Shown one piece after another: positions 5,244 to 5,978 of a stretch of 5,978 nucleotides of DNA. The position numbers were made by a program, and so were the translations under genes. Every line of letters begins with the position of its first letter. Position 1 is the first letter of the stretch. This DNA comes from UMGS1387 sp045541355 (GTDB taxonomy: Bacteria > Bacillota > Clostridia > Oscillospirales > CAG-382). The notes beneath the pieces were generated by a model. The model made no database searches. It was not told the DNA's origin and saw only the letters and a list, made by a program, of their open reading frames with translations. The stretch covers positions 1 to 5,978 of the forward strand of contig JAZQIW010000059.1 in assembly GCA_045541355.1 (NCBI GenBank). Direction: 5' to 3'.

Positions 5244-5882
5244 CTAATTTTCAACAACATAAATCTCCCCCTCATCATCTATTCCGAGATAGAACAGCTC
5301 CCGTGGGTCAGAATACCCCTTTTGTGAAAGTATTTTTTCGACATCCTCTTTTGTATATCCAAACTCCTTTGCCTCTGTAAGATTTACCGTTCCGTCGCAT
5401 ATCAGCATATGTTCAAGCACATTATTTCCCTCATTCGCTGTACGTTTTTGGATTATGCTGATATTTCCGTCAGGCTCCTGAATGGCATAGCTGACATTTT
5501 TCAGACTTGTAATTCCCTTTGCCCTCATGGCGCTGACGATTTCCGAAAGGCTTACCTTTGATTGTTTCAAAGCCTTTTTCTGCACCCTTCCCTCGACTAT
5601 CAGGTAATCGGGTTTTCCTGTGGTAAAATGCTTGACCTGCGGTATTTTTATACTGAAATAAGACAGCAGCATTTCAATCACTATCACGGTTACCGAAAAG
5701 ACAATGGCATCGAGCAGAGGTACATCGGGGTCGGTAATAGGCATACATGCAATTTCAGATATCATAAAGGAGGTGACAAGCTCACTTACCTCAAGCTGGG
5801 CGATTTCCTTTTTTCCCGCTATTCGCATCAGCGATGCAGCTACGAGGTACATCACCGAAATTCTGAACACCGTTTTAAGCAT
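5244..5882 (-). CDS. DUF421 / YetF-family membrane protein
   Basis: A 212-residue protein with the full YetF-type layout. The N-terminal membrane region has hydrophobic segments at about 3-19, 34-50 and 57-78, with RIAGKKEIAQLEVSELV at 20-36 and MPITDPDVPLLDAI at 47-60. A two-lobed cytoplasmic DUF421 domain (PF04239) follows: KPDYLIVEGRV at 90-100, SLSEIVSAMRAKGI at 111-124, VSYAIQEPDGNISI at 130-143, and a second similar alpha/beta lobe from about 160 to the end. The biochemical role of the family is unknown. Some Bacillus relatives (YetF, YdfS and the 2Duf protein of spoVA-type mobile operons) have been linked to spore heat resistance; applying that here is speculation. AGGAAG eight bases before the ATG at 5882 supports the start. 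It is convergent with rpsT and complete. Confidence 0.9.
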   Translation of the reverse strand: MLKTVFRISVMYLVAASLMRIAGKKEIAQLEVSELVTSFMISEIACMPITDPDVPLLDAIVFSVTVIVIEMLLSYFSIKIPQVKHFTTGKPDYLIVEGRVQKKALKQSKVSLSEIVSAMRAKGITSLKNVSYAIQEPDGNISIIQKRTANEGNNVLEHMLICDGTVNLTEAKEFGYTKEDVEKILSQKGYSDPRELFYLGIDDEGEIYVVEN

Positions 5883-5945
5883 TTTCTTTCTTCCTTTTTT
5901 ATTTCTTTTTTATAGTTTTATATTTTTTTTGAAATTTATGCCTTG

Positions 5946-5978
5946 AAAAAGGGCTGCTTTTGAGAGCAGTCCTTTTTT
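5946..5978 (-). terminator. Bidirectional intrinsic terminator at right edge
   Basis: AAAAAGGGCTGCT (5946-5958) pairs with AGCAGTCCTTTTT (5965-5977) around a six-base loop, with one G-T wobble. Both strands have a T-run after the stem. Since DUF421 starts to its left and runs leftward, the hairpin most likely ends a minus-strand gene lying beyond the window, or a convergent pair. It implies that the DUF421 gene has its own promoter within 5883-5945, an A/T-rich stretch where I see no clear consensus. Confidence 0.8.

Noticed and set aside
5883..5945. Sigma-A promoter for the DUF421 gene
   Set aside because: Several TATAAA-like words occur in the A/T-rich stretch, but none has a -35 box at a proper distance.

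Overview
The window looks like chromosomal DNA from an anaerobic, endospore-forming member of the Clostridia, probably the Oscillospiraceae/Ruminococcaceae. The evidence is a gpr-spoIIP sporulation pair divergent from rpsT (an arrangement known from Firmicutes), strong AGGAGG-type ribosome binding sites, a Gram-positive style sigma-A promoter, and moderate G+C. The genus cannot be fixed from sequence alone; no mobile-element gene, tRNA, rRNA or CRISPR array is visible.

Layout, left to right. Positions 1-417 hold no convincing gene but are rich in inverted and direct repeats, including two related stem-loop units that share a 24-base segment. serC (phosphoserine aminotransferase) follows on the minus strand, with its own consensus-perfect promoter at 1542-1570. 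Next, all on the minus strand and transcribed right to left, comes an apparent sporulation cluster: gpr (spore germination protease), spoIIP (engulfment peptidoglycan hydrolase), an unrecognised 111-residue protein with one N-terminal membrane segment, and a 132-residue membrane protein of the CmpB-like 'putative ABC-transporter type IV' family (PF06541). The last two are one base apart and probably translationally coupled. rpsT (ribosomal protein S20) is transcribed divergently from gpr, starts at TTG behind a strong ribosome binding site, and ends at a clear intrinsic terminator. Convergent with it is a complete DUF421/YetF-type membrane protein gene. A symmetrical terminator at the right edge closes off whatever lies beyond.

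How the parts fit. GPR degrades small acid-soluble proteins at germination, and SpoIIP works with SpoIID and SpoIIM in remodelling the septal wall during engulfment. The two small membrane proteins behind spoIIP have no assigned role; their position suggests, but does not prove, co-expression during sporulation. A sigma-E-like promoter can be drawn just upstream of spoIIP. serC and rpsT are housekeeping genes with separate promoters. I see no clear evidence for a wholly new system; the most open questions are the two genes downstream of spoIIP and the repeat-rich left end.
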